Source of the DNA: Methanoculleus sp.
Lineage (GTDB): Archaea; Halobacteriota; Methanomicrobia; Methanomicrobiales; Methanoculleaceae
NCBI GenBank assembly: GCA_018433835.1
Contig: JAHDQM010000017.1
Location: 1 to 64,000, forward strand
Reading direction: 5' to 3'
DNA: 64,000 nucleotides
Each line of letters begins with the position of its first letter. Position 1 is the stretch's first letter. Shown in pieces: positions 16,083 through 24,356 of this stretch. A program made the translations under genes and the position numbers. The notes beneath the pieces are model-generated. The model saw nothing but the letters and a program-made list of their open reading frames with translations. It searched no databases and was not told the DNA's origin.

Positions 16083-17530
16083 GTGGAACAGGAAGACGCT
16101 CAATCGTATTCGCGCAGGTTCATCCTTATACTGGTCACCATCGCCACGTTTTTGAACCCGTTCACGGGCTCGGCGATCAACCTCGCGCTGCCCGCCATCG
16201 GGGTTGAGTTCTCCGCCGACGCCGCCACGCTTGCCTGGATCTCCAGCGCCTACCTCCTCTCGTCGGTCATCTTCCTCCTCCCCGCCGGAAGGCTCGGCGA
16301 CTCCCGGGGAAGGGTCACCGTCTTTATGATCGGGATCGTGGTCTACACCGCCGGATCCCTCCTCACCATCTTCACGCCCACGATTGGCCTCCTCCTCGTC
16401 TTCCGCTTCGTGCAGGGGATGGGCGGCGCCATGATCTACGCAAACAGCGTGGCCCTGATCACCCATCTCTACCCGCCCGGCGAGCGGGGCTACGCTATCG
16501 GGCTCAACACCACCGCCGTCTACGCCGGTCTCTCGCTCGGGCCGTTCCTCGGGGGCGCCCTGACCCAGTTCCTCGGCTGGCGGAGCATCTTCATCGTAAC
16601 CGCGCTCCTCGCCGTCCCGGTCCTCTCCTACGCCGGCAAGTTCCCGGCGTTCCTGAACGAGCGGCAGTGCGAGCGCTTCGACGTCGCGGGGCTGGTCCTC
16701 TCCTCCGCCCTGATCTTCTGCCTCTTCCTGGGCCTGGCCTCGGCGACCACCGCGGCCGGCGCGGTCCTCCTCGCGGCGTCCCTCCTGCTCGGGGCGGCCT
16801 TCTTCCGGGTGGAGCGCCGGCAGCAGAGCCCCCTCCTCCCGGTCTCGCTCCTCGAGAAGAATCGGGTCTTTGCCGCCTCGAACGGCGCCGCCCTGATCAA
16901 CTACAGCGCCACGTTCGCGGTCGGGTTCCTCCTCTCCCTCTACCTCCAGTATATCCGGGGCTACGAACCCGTCGCCGCAGGCACGGCTGCCCCCAGGCTT
17001 GTCTGCCTGTTCCTCCAAAGTATATCCGGGGCTACGAACCCGTCGCCGCAGGCACCCTGCTCCTGGTCCAGCCGATCATCCAGGTCTTCGTCGCCCCGGT
17101 GGCGGGCCGCCTTGCCGACCGGGTGCAGCCCGGGCACGTAGCCTCGGTGGGGATGGGGCTCTCGGCCGCGGCGCTCCTGGGTTTCTCCATGCTCTGCGAG
17201 ACCACACCGATCGCCGTGATCCTCGCCCTCCTGGTCCTGCTGGGCGTAGGACTCGGGCTCTTCTCGTCCCCGAACACCACCGCCATCATGGGCTGCGTGG
17301 AGAAGCAGTTCTTCGGGAGCGCATCGGCGATGGTGGCGATGATGCGGTCGCTCGGGATGATGCTGAGCATGGGGGCGGTCCTCGTGGTCTTTGCGGTCAT
17401 CATGGGGTCGACGACCGTCACACCGGCGATATTCCCGGAGTTCCTCACGAGCGTGCGGCTGATCTTCCTCGCCTTTGCGGTCCTCTCGGGCTTTGGCGTC
17501 ATCCTCTCGCTCCGCAGGAACAGCTGTTGA
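16083..17530 (+). pseudogene. DHA2-type MFS transporter gene interrupted by a 71-bp duplication
   Basis: The N-terminal part (from VEQEDAQSYSRR at the GTG to SLYLQYIRGYEPVAAGT) and the C-terminal part (YIRGYEPVAAGTLLLVQ to the stop at 17530) belong to a 14-segment EmrB/QacA-type exporter. Between them a 37-bp sequence is repeated with 34 bp of unrelated sequence, adding 71 bp and shifting frame. Removing 71 bp restores a continuous protein of about 458 aa. As written, translation ends in the second frame at 17141. Confidence 0.85.
16948..17055 (+). repeat. 37-bp direct repeat within MFS gene
   Basis: Unit one is at 16948-16984 and unit two at 17019-17055. They are identical, beginning AGTATATCCGGGGCTACG and ending GTCGCCGCAGGCAC. 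The spacing of 71 bp is not a multiple of three. Recombination between the units would delete exactly the insert and repair the frame. Confidence 0.95.
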
Positions 17531-17617
17531 AGAACGGCGCGGGACTTTTCGAAATAATCTCCCTGGAACGAAGAGGAAGCGTTAAAACTCCGGCCGTCCT
17601 GTGATCTCTTTGAACGG

Positions 17618-19234
17618 ATGGAACTGGTGATCGGAAAGGACGGCGACCGCGACGTCGCCGTCGATGCCCAGGAGCTGGTCACGGGCAGGACCTGCGTCAT
17701 CGCGCAGTCGGGTGCCGGGAAGAGCTGGGGCATCGCGGTTCTCTGCGAGCAGCTTCTTCAGGCGCGGGTGGGGTTCTGCCTCATCGATACGGAGGGGGAG
17801 TACTCCTCGCTCAGGGACCGGTTCCCGCTCCTCTGGATCGGCTCCAGCGAGGACTGCGACGTGGATATCGGGCAGGCGAACCTCCGGGAACTGATGCAGA
17901 ACGCGATCTGCTCCCGGACGGCGGTGATCTTCGACGTCTCGGAGGCCAATATGCAGGAACGGGTGTCCTACCTCGCGGAAGTCCTCTACGACCTTGCGAG
18001 CGAGTTAAAGCAGCCGTTCCTGCTGATCGTGGAGGAGGCGGACAAATTCATTCCCCAGTCGGGGGAATCCATCAAAAAGATCGAGGAGATCTCCCGCCGG
18101 GGGCGCAAGCGCGGACTCGGTCTCTTAGTCGCAACCCAGCGCCCGTCGCTCGTGACGAAGAACGTTCTCTCGCAGTGCAACAGCCAGATCCTCGGGAAGC
18201 TCTCGATCGAGAACGACTTAAAAGCGGTCAGCCTCTTCTTCCCGTCCCGGAAAGAGGCCGGAGAGCTCGCGGATCTCGAGCCCGGGGAGTTCTTCGTGAT
18301 GGGTAAACTCTCGGGGGAGAGGACGAAGATGCACTTTGGAGCCCGGTTGTGCGAGCACCGGGGGCTGACGCCCCGGCTCGTGCCCGCACAGCCGGTCGAG
18401 CCGGCCGAGCCGCCCCGGACCGAACCAACCCGGACCGAACCAACCCGGGCAGAACCGTGCGGCGGCGAGGAGTTCCACCGGGAAGAGCCGGTGGTGCCGC
18501 CCGCCGCCGCGAATGCGGTGGTTCCGGTGCTGCTCCGCGAGGAAGCGCTCGATATCGCCAAGGCCAGGCGAAAACGGCGGTTCCGGATCCTGGAACCGGA
18601 AGAGCGGATCGTCTCGGGAGAGCGGGTCTACCGGCCGCTTCACCGGGTGGAGGTCCGCTACATCGGCGGGCTTCTCCGGAAGGCGACGAAAACGGCGTCG
18701 TTCGTCATTGACGGGCTTACCGGCTGCATCGTCGAGGTGGACCGTGGGCTGAGGGTCAGGCCGGGGTTCTCGGAGCTCCTGGGGCTTGAGGAGGCCGCGG
18801 TGAAGATCGTTTCAGGGCTCGCGAACGGCGGCTCGACACTGACCGAGATCGAGGCCGATACCCACCTTCCGCCCGCCGTGGTGAAGAAGGCGATAAAGAG
18901 CCTTGCGGAGGCGAAACTCGTCACGGAGGTGAAGACGGTGGGCGACACGAAAGTCTACGTGCCCCTGCTGGCAGACGAGGTTCCGGCGCTCTCCGCCCTC
19001 CGGCCGGGGACCGACCTCCCGATGGAGCCGCTCCGGGAGGAGCCCCTCGAGGCGAAGGTCACGGAATCCTCCTTCCGGATTATCCTGAAGGGGCTTGAGC
19101 CGACGGCAGAGATCGTCGGGTTCGATACGATCTACTACCCTGTCTACCTGATCCGGTTCGCATCGGATCGCGGAGAACGCTCGATCGTCCTCGACGGCTG
19201 CACGGGAAAGGAACTTCTCTTCCCGGCGTCGTGA
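17618..19234 (+). CDS. HerA/VirB4-like ATPase (DUF87 type)
   Basis: The 538-aa protein has a Walker A (AQSGAGKS, about residues 29-36), a Walker B (FLLIVEEADKF) and an arginine-rich RRGRKRG stretch followed by ATQRPS, the pattern of HerA/FtsK-type archaeal ATPases. Residues about 255-290 form a proline-glutamate-arginine linker with short repeats. The C-terminal half (about 310-538) has a winged-helix-like segment (STLTEIEADTHLPPAVVKKAIKSL). No NurA nuclease is adjacent, so it is not the resection HerA. Its 3' part was duplicated downstream as a relic. Confidence 0.8.
   Translation: MELVIGKDGDRDVAVDAQELVTGRTCVIAQSGAGKSWGIAVLCEQLLQARVGFCLIDTEGEYSSLRDRFPLLWIGSSEDCDVDIGQANLRELMQNAICSRTAVIFDVSEANMQERVSYLAEVLYDLASELKQPFLLIVEEADKFIPQSGESIKKIEEISRRGRKRGLGLLVATQRPSLVTKNVLSQCNSQILGKLSIENDLKAVSLFFPSRKEAGELADLEPGEFFVMGKLSGERTKMHFGARLCEHRGLTPRLVPAQPVEPAEPPRTEPTRTEPTRAEPCGGEEFHREEPVVPPAAANAVVPVLLREEALDIAKARRKRRFRILEPEERIVSGERVYRPLHRVEVRYIGGLLRKATKTASFVIDGLTGCIVEVDRGLRVRPGFSELLGLEEAAVKIVSGLANGGSTLTEIEADTHLPPAVVKKAIKSLAEAKLVTEVKTVGDTKVYVPLLADEVPALSALRPGTDLPMEPLREEPLEAKVTESSFRIILKGLEPTAEIVGFDTIYYPVYLIRFASDRGERSIVLDGCTGKELLFPAS
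18416..18457 (+). repeat. 15-bp coding tandem repeat
   Basis: The unit CGGACCGAACCAACC occurs twice in a row (18416-18445), followed by a degenerate third copy. In the ATPase it encodes RTEPT-RTEPT-RAEP within the flexible linker. Being a multiple of three, changes in copy number would keep the frame. Confidence 0.85.
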
Positions 19235-19319
19235 CCGGAGTGTTTATCCTCACGCAGGAGTATAAGAGACTTATGCCCTGCCGCCTCGCGGCCGGTCGGG
19301 GCGGAGAGGTGAACAAGTT

Positions 19320-19478
19320 ATGGATTCATACCGGTGCACCCTGTGCGGCTACGTCTACTTCCCGGCAATTGGCGACACCGACCATGGTGTCAAGCCTGGC
19401 ACGGCTTTTGAAGACCTGCCCGACACCTGGAAGTGCCCCCGGTGTGGTGCGGCGAAGAGCCGGTTTGTGAAGGTCTGA
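19320..19478 (+). CDS. Rubredoxin 1
   Basis: This 52-aa protein has the two rubredoxin knuckles [10 protein letters not shown] and [10 protein letters not shown], which bind one iron through four cysteines. It carries electrons in oxygen and peroxide detoxification in methanogens. A ribosome binding site (GGAGAGGTG) precedes the ATG, and a TATA-like AGTATAAGAG lies upstream. A second rubredoxin 550 bp away arose by tandem duplication of this segment. Confidence 0.95.
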   Translation: MDSYRCTLCGYVYFPAIGDTDHGVKPGTAFEDLPDTWKCPRCGAAKSRFVKV

Positions 19479-19573
19479 GAGTGGTGGACACTTTCGGATC
19501 TCTACCATCTTCTTTCTGACGCGAAGGTGAGGGCATCCCGCCCGCACCCGAAGACCCTGAGTTCTTCCCCCAT

Positions 19574-19642
19574 TGATTCTTCCGCCAGACGGGGTGCTCC
19601 GGTTCGTGGTCGATCCCGCAGGCGGCGGAGCCCGTGAAGGGC
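19574..19642 (-). pseudogene. Relic of the 3' end of the deformylase-like gene
   Basis: These bases match 20154-20222 at an offset of 580 bp with roughly four in five positions equal by eye (shared words GTGCTCC, CGTGGTCGATCCCG, GCGG(C/T)GGAGCCCG). At 20154-20222 the sequence encodes the HEMEHLAGREI region of the minus-strand gene; here the frame is decayed. It marks the right part of the first copy of a tandem duplication. Confidence 0.8.
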
Positions 19643-19800
19643 GTCGCGGGAGAACGGATCTACCGATCGTTTCACCGGGCAGACGTCCGCTAAACCGGCT
19701 TTTTTTCCAGAAAGGCGACGAATACGGCTTCTTTCGTCCCCGACGGGCTTGCCGGCAGGAAAACTTCATCCCCCGATCCCCTGACCGGAGTACTTATCTC
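19643..19800 (+). pseudogene. Relic of the 3' part of the HerA-like ATPase gene
   Basis: This matches two separate blocks of the ATPase gene: 18612-18728 (words GGGAGA, TTCACCGGG, GTCCGCTA, AAGGCGACGAA, GACGGGCTT.CCGGC) and the gene end around 19210-19250 (GAACTTC.TC, TGACCGGAGT.TTATC). About 480 bp between the blocks has been lost and stop codons have appeared. It forms the left part of the second copy of the duplicated segment. Confidence 0.8.
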
Positions 19801-19869
19801 CCCGGGGATACATGGGTGCCGTGCCCCCGTCGACGTTGCGGCCGGTCGGGGCGGTGAGGTGAAGAGATG

Positions 19870-20028
19870 ATGGATTCATACCGGTGCGGACTCTGCGGCT
19901 ACGTCTACAACCCCAGGGCCGGTGAGCCCGGCCATGGTGTCGAGCCCCGCACAACCTTTGAAGACCTGCCCGACACCTGGGCATGCTCCCGGTGCGGTGC
20001 GGAGAAGAACCTGTTTCGGAAGGTGTAA
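19870..20028 (+). CDS. Rubredoxin 2
   Basis: This 52-aa protein (start at 19870, or one codon earlier) has the iron knuckles YRCGLCGYVYNP and WACSRCGAEK. It keeps all four cysteines, but the usual proline of CPxCG in the second knuckle is serine. It shares the start MDSYRC and the EDLPDTW segment with rubredoxin 1, and the shared GCGGCCGGTCGGGGCGG leader shows that they are recent tandem copies. Whether both are expressed is unknown. Confidence 0.93.
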   Translation: MDSYRCGLCGYVYNPRAGEPGHGVEPRTTFEDLPDTWACSRCGAEKNLFRKV

Positions 20029-20116
20029 GGGGCAGGTTCGGGGTCGGGCCCTGCGGAGATCCGGCGTTTGAGAAGATCGGAGGTCTTCCGGAGCGCGAAG
20101 CCGCGAGGGGTGACTG

Positions 20117-20641
20117 TCAACCACCCCACCGGAAGGTCCGGAGCCCCTCCCCGCGAATCTCCCGCCCGGCGAGGTGCTCCATCTCGTGGTCGATCCCGTA
20201 GGCGGTGGAGCCCGAGAAGGCCATCTCCACGGCACCGAGGTCTTCGGTCCGGTTCGTCCGCTCCAGCGGGTTGACGGTCATCCTGATCACCCGGTCCGCG
20301 CCGAGCCGTACCCGGTAGGGCCGCTTCACGAGCAGCCGGGCGGGAGCGCTGCCGCACTTCTCGAGCCGGTAAACGGTCCCCTCCCGGTGCAGGATGACCG
20401 GGTCGACGAAGAGGTAGATTTCCTCGAGCGAGTAGCCGGTCCGGCTCGCCTCGTCGTAGACCGTGGTCTTCTTCACAGCCGATATTGCGGTGAGCCCCTT
20501 CGCGGCGTAGCTCCAGTCGCCCCCGTAGCGGAGCGAGAAGAGGAGAGGGACGAGCGCATCGGCGGGTATGCCGAACCGGTCGGCGAGAGCGGTCTCCGCG
20601 GCGGCAAAGGCGAGTTCTTCCCGGATATCGTCGGTCTCCAT
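20117..20641 (-). CDS. Peptide-deformylase-like protein
   Basis: The product (174 aa from the ATG at 20641) follows the deformylase order. GLTAISAVKK stands where deformylases have the GLAAxQ motif, DPVILHREG before a cysteine motif EKCGSAP stands where they have EGCLS, and DHEMEHLAG stands where they have QHEIDHLxG. The metal-type Cys, His, His and the catalytic Glu are kept, but the motif-I glutamine is missing. Archaea do not formylate initiator methionine, so the substrate would differ. This fold assignment is my inference from motif order and needs a structure comparison. Confidence 0.5.
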   Translation of the reverse strand: METDDIREELAFAAAETALADRFGIPADALVPLLFSLRYGGDWSYAAKGLTAISAVKKTTVYDEASRTGYSLEEIYLFVDPVILHREGTVYRLEKCGSAPARLLVKRPYRVRLGADRVIRMTVNPLERTNRTEDLGAVEMAFSGSTAYGIDHEMEHLAGREIRGEGLRTFRWGG

Positions 20642-20687
20642 CGATCGCCCCTGCGGGTGTGACGCGGATAAATGCTCCGCCTGCCAA

Positions 20688-21737
20688 CTACCGGGTGAAG
20701 ACGTGGACCGCCGAGGCCTTGAAGGTGACATGGGCCGGTTCCCCCTCGGCGAGGCCCAGGCGGGCGATGCTCTGCCGGGTCAGGACGGCGACGAAGGGCA
20801 GCCCCGTATCGACGAAAACGCGTGAAAACATGCCGTTTTTCTGGATCTCCGTAACCGTTCCCGGGAAGGTGTTTGCGGCGCTCGACTCGAACGATTCCCG
20901 GGATACAATCACTTCCTCCGGCCGGATGCCGACGCAGACGTCGCCTTCGACGGCGGTAACGGTCCGGACGGCGATCTTCCCGAGATCGATCGTCGCCTCC
21001 CCGTCCCGGACCTTCGAGACCCCGCAGTAGACGTTCTCCATGCCGGTGAAGGCGGCGACGAACCCGGTGGCTGGCTTCCGGAAGACCTCGTCGGGCGTGC
21101 CCGTCTGGACGACCCCGCCGTCCTGCATCACCGCGACCCGGTCGGCGAGGGCGAATACGTCCTCGAAATGGTGGGTGATGTGGACGACCGTCGTCCCGGT
21201 CACCCGGTGGATCGCCTTCAGTTCCCTCCGGAGCCGTTCCCGCGTGACGGTATCGAGCGCCGAGAGCGGTTCGTCGAGGAGCAGGACGCGGGGCTGGAGG
21301 ACGAGCGCCCGGGCGATCGCCGCCCGCTGCTGCTCCCCGCCGGAGAGTGTCCCCGTCGTGCGCTCGAGAAGGTGGCCGATCCCGAGGAGGTCCGCGGTCT
21401 CCCGCACGCTGTTTACGATGCGGGCGGGTTCGGCCTTCCGCTGCAGGAGACCGAACCCGATGTTCTCCCCGACGGTGAGGTGGGGGAAGAGCATGTAGTC
21501 CTGGTAGACCATGCCGATCCCCCGGTCCTTCGGGTCGGTGCGGGTTACGTCAAGACCGTCGAGGACGATGGTTCCGGCGTCCGGGGAGTATATCCCCGCC
21601 AGGGTCTCGAGGAGAATGGTTTTTCCCGCACCGGTCGGCCCGAGGATGACGAAGTATTCCCCGTCGGCAACGGCCAGGTCCACGCCGGCGAGAGTGAAAT
21701 CCCCGAGGTGTTTGGTGAGTCCGGCGATCCTGAGCAC
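20688..21737 (-). CDS. wtpC: Molybdate/tungstate ABC importer ATPase
   Basis: This 349-aa ATPase has Walker A GPTGAGKT (about residue 34), signature LSGGEQQRAAIARAL, Walker B VLLLDEPLSALD and H-loop ITHHFED. A C-terminal TOBE/Mop-type regulatory domain (about residues 240-349, from MENVYCGV) is typical of oxyanion importers. It is the last gene of a four-gene leftward operon beginning with the substrate-binding lipoprotein. Tungstate versus molybdate cannot be told from the ATPase. Confidence 0.88.
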   Translation of the reverse strand: MLRIAGLTKHLGDFTLAGVDLAVADGEYFVILGPTGAGKTILLETLAGIYSPDAGTIVLDGLDVTRTDPKDRGIGMVYQDYMLFPHLTVGENIGFGLLQRKAEPARIVNSVRETADLLGIGHLLERTTGTLSGGEQQRAAIARALVLQPRVLLLDEPLSALDTVTRERLRRELKAIHRVTGTTVVHITHHFEDVFALADRVAVMQDGGVVQTGTPDEVFRKPATGFVAAFTGMENVYCGVSKVRDGEATIDLGKIAVRTVTAVEGDVCVGIRPEEVIVSRESFESSAANTFPGTVTEIQKNGMFSRVFVDTGLPFVAVLTRQSIARLGLAEGEPAHVTFKASAVHVFTR

Positions 21738-22550
21738 CTAGAACATCCCCCGTTCATCGGTGTAGCGTTCAAAGACCGCAAGCGAGATCACCGATATGAC
21801 GATGAGGATGACGGATGCGGCGACGGCGAGGTCGAGGTCCCCCGTCGACATATTCAGGAATAGCGCGATGGGCAGGGTCTCGGTCTTCATCCGGGTGGCC
21901 CCCGCGAGCATGAGGACCGCGCCGAACTCACCGATGGACTTCGACCATGTGATGACCAGACCCGCGATGAGGCCGTTTTTGGCGAGAGGCAGTGTGACCT
22001 GGCGGAACGCGCCCCACTCGGTACACCCGAGCGTCCGTGCGACATGCTCGTAACGGGGGTTGATAGTCTCGAAGGCCGACCGGGTGATCCTGACCATGTA
22101 AGGCAGGTTGACGAAGAACTGGGCGACGATGATCCCGAGCGGCGTGTAGATGATATCGAGCCCCCAACCGGAGAGCATCCGCCCGAACGTCGAGGGGCCG
22201 TAGAAGATGAGCAGCGCCACGCCCGCAACGAGCGGCGGAAGGGCGAGCGGGATGTTGAAGATGGTGTTCGCGACCTTCCTGCCGGGAAACGAGAACCGGA
22301 CGAGCGAGTAGGCTACCGGTACGGCGGCGATTACGCAGAGAGCAGTGGAGACCGCCGAGGTGACGAGCGAGAGTTCGACGGCGAAGAGGATCTCGGGGGA
22401 GGTCAGGCTCTCGATGAGGGCCGGGAGCGGCGGGTAGACCACGAGGCCGGCGATGACGACGAGCATGTAGGCGATCAGGCCGAACGAGACGGCAAGAAAG
22501 AGCGCCTTGAACGAAGTGAGGTGGGGGAGGGCGTCCCGGTTCGGGAACAC
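21738..22550 (-). CDS. wtpB: Molybdate/tungstate ABC importer permease
   Basis: The 270-aa membrane protein has about six segments and the binding-protein-dependent permease loop (EYEHVARTLG-like YEHVARTLGCTEWGAFRQVTLP) that docks to the ATPase. The start is GTG, two bases after the TrmO-like gene ends. Its stop is directly followed by the ATPase start. Together with neighbouring genes it forms a complete ModABC/WtpABC importer. Confidence 0.9.
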   Translation of the reverse strand: MFPNRDALPHLTSFKALFLAVSFGLIAYMLVVIAGLVVYPPLPALIESLTSPEILFAVELSLVTSAVSTALCVIAAVPVAYSLVRFSFPGRKVANTIFNIPLALPPLVAGVALLIFYGPSTFGRMLSGWGLDIIYTPLGIIVAQFFVNLPYMVRITRSAFETINPRYEHVARTLGCTEWGAFRQVTLPLAKNGLIAGLVITWSKSIGEFGAVLMLAGATRMKTETLPIALFLNMSTGDLDLAVAASVILIVISVISLAVFERYTDERGMF

Positions 22551-22552
22551 GG

Positions 22553-23044
22553 CTAATCAACCTTGAAGGACGCGCTCTGTCGTTTGATCCGCTCGACGTG
22601 CTGCGGCGTCACCCACCCGGAGCCTGCACCCCCGATGCAGTCGAATGCCGGGATATAGGGCTTGATGTCGAGGACCGGCGTCCCGTCCAGGAGGTCGACG
22701 CCTTCGACGGCGAGCGTGGCACCGTCGATCCCGGCGAGCCTGACGACCGATATCCCGAGCCGGTTCGGGCGGTTGAAGTGCCGGGTGGCGAAGATGCCGT
22801 GCGGTTCGGTACCGTCGATGAGCGGGCGCTCGCCGAGTTCTTCACCGGGAGCCCGGTGGAACCGGTAGATGAGGATGAGGTGGGAAAACCCCGCGAGTGC
22901 CGAAAGGCCGTCCCGGAACTCGGGGAGGATCTCCACCGTCCCGCGGGCGGGGGAGAAGGCCGCCTGGATCGGGGTGGCGGCCGGGTCGGTGAACGGTGTC
23001 CGGACAGTTCCGATGGCCCTGCAGGAGTACTCTATGCTGTTCAC
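22553..23044 (-). CDS. TrmO/TsaA-like (UPF0066) protein embedded in importer operon
   Basis: The 163-aa protein carries UPF0066 features: IGTVRTPFTDPAATPIQ at the N terminus, LSALAGFSHLILIYRFH, FATRHFNRPNRLGISVV, and the final DGTPVLDIKPYIPAFD. Bacterial TrmO uses S-adenosylmethionine to N6-methylate t6A37 in tRNA. The GTG start overlaps the stop of the binding-protein gene (GTGA) and the gene ends two bases before the permease, so it is a true member of the operon. A second copy lies at 25480-25884. Confidence 0.9.
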   Translation of the reverse strand: MNSIEYSCRAIGTVRTPFTDPAATPIQAAFSPARGTVEILPEFRDGLSALAGFSHLILIYRFHRAPGEELGERPLIDGTEPHGIFATRHFNRPNRLGISVVRLAGIDGATLAVEGVDLLDGTPVLDIKPYIPAFDCIGGAGSGWVTPQHVERIKRQSASFKVD

Positions 23045-23868
23045 GGTTCTATCCCTGCGTACGTCGGGTCGGGGTAGGTCGGGAACCCGTGCTTTGCAAA
23101 GATCGCCTTCCCTTCGTCGGAGGTGACGAACTCGACGAACTGCCGGGCGGCGTCAGGGTGCTCCGTGAAGGTGGTCGCTCCGACCGGGACGATGAGGGTG
23201 AGGCCATCTTCCTGCGGGAGATCGATGACATCCATCGTTTCGGAGTTCACCAGATCGAGCGTGATGAGCGCGGCATCGGCAGTGCCCATGTTCATCGCCA
23301 CGACCACCTCGTTGATTGTCGGCGCCCGAAGAACGACGTTTGCTTCGACGGCGTCGAAGATGCCGTGTTTCTGGAAGAGTTTGTCGCCTGCCCTGCCGAT
23401 CGCGGTGGTGTTCGCACCGCCGAGCGCGATCTTCAGCCCGGGCCGGGCAAAGTCATCCACCGACGTGATATTCTGCGGGTTCCCCTTGCAGACGACGATC
23501 ACCGGGACGTGGTAGGCGACGTACCCGGGTTCTCCGACCAGCCCTTTATCCTGCGCGATCCGGTAGTCGGGCGTCCCACCGGGTACGAAGGCGTCACCCT
23601 TCCGGGAGAGTTCCATCTGGGTGATGAGCGTGCCCGAACCGGCGAATGTGTAATCGACGGCGATGCCGTATTTTTCGGTGAACGCCTCACCTATCCCGGT
23701 CATCGGCTTTTTGAGGCCTGCGCCGGAGTAGACAAGCAGCGTGGTATCCGCCGCGGCAGGGGTGGTGTCGCCGCCGACGACGGTGGTGCACCCCGCCGTG
23801 CAGAGGATGAGGGCCACGAGGAGAACGAGTGTGGTCGATGCAATGGCATTCTTTGTCATAGGTACCAT
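23041..23868 (-). CDS. wtpA: Molybdate/tungstate-binding lipoprotein
   Basis: The 275-aa protein has a signal with lipobox LCTAGC and then the periplasmic-binding-protein fold of the ModA/WtpA kind: LLVYSGAGLKKPMTGI, YTFAGSGTLITQMELS, and PDYRIAQDKG, with the late YPDPTYAG. It would be tethered outside the membrane and deliver the oxyanion to the permease. The start is either the ATG at 23866-23868 or the one three codons later. An AT-rich promoter precedes it. Confidence 0.88.
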   Translation of the reverse strand: MVPMTKNAIASTTLVLLVALILCTAGCTTVVGGDTTPAAADTTLLVYSGAGLKKPMTGIGEAFTEKYGIAVDYTFAGSGTLITQMELSRKGDAFVPGGTPDYRIAQDKGLVGEPGYVAYHVPVIVVCKGNPQNITSVDDFARPGLKIALGGANTTAIGRAGDKLFQKHGIFDAVEANVVLRAPTINEVVVAMNMGTADAALITLDLVNSETMDVIDLPQEDGLTLIVPVGATTFTEHPDAARQFVEFVTSDEGKAIFAKHGFPTYPDPTYAGIEP

Positions 23869-23950
23869 TCAGTACCCGCTCTCCAGGTATTAAAGACAAT
23901 TCATTTACTTTTAAGTTATTTCAAATTATTTTACTTTACGACCTTCCTGT
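23869..23950 (-). promoter_or_regulatory. Promoter region of the importer operon
   Basis: The stretch 23888-23940 is very AT-rich (words TTCATTTACTTTTAAG and TTATTTCAAATTATTTTAC). It contains TATA candidates on the minus strand. Metal-responsive operators of the ModE kind could lie here, but I see no clean palindrome. Confidence 0.4.
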
Positions 23951-24301
23951 TTAATGTTGCGGGGGTGAAGGGGGCGGAGCGGGTCCCCCCCGTTAGGGTG
24001 GGGATGCAAGCGGAGCCGCCCTTCCTCACTTTCACCCTGCACGGATCGAGTATATCCTGTCCTGGATCAAATACCGTGTTGTCTATGCTCATTTCCTGCA
24101 AGTATCGGGCATATCCGGATGCAACCGTAGAAACACGACTGCATGCGGCACTCGCTACCTGTAGGTGGCTCTACAACAAACTTCTGGAAGAATGCAATGC
24201 TGCGCAGGTGAATGGGATCGCCCCAACGATGCAGGGGACGCAGGCGCGGATTGTCACCCTGAAGGATGAGAACCCTGCACTTCCGGGTGTGTATTCTAAA
24301 G

Positions 24302-24356
24302 CACGGAAGATGCGAAGCATCTTCCTGTCAGGCACAACCCTTTAGGTTGTGCCGTG
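24302..24356 (+). repeat. 55-nt palindromic mini-insertion in tnpB, copy 1
   Basis: The insert is fully self-complementary in parts. CACGG and CCGTG form an outer stem. Inside are hairpin AAGATGC-GAA-GCATCTT, a CCT-GTC-AGG segment, and hairpin CACAACC-CTTTA-GGTTGTG. It breaks the tnpB frame (55 is not a multiple of three). A related insert lies in the same gene at 25249-25299. Confidence 0.8.

Noticed and set aside
14836-16155. 439-aa open frame antisense to the MFS gene
   Set aside because: Very Arg/Asp/Gly-rich shadow frame of a clear membrane protein gene.
17618-19234. HerA of the HerA-NurA DNA end resection system
   Set aside because: No NurA, Mre11 or Rad50 gene is adjacent and the C-terminal half does not fit, so only a HerA-like ATPase is claimed.
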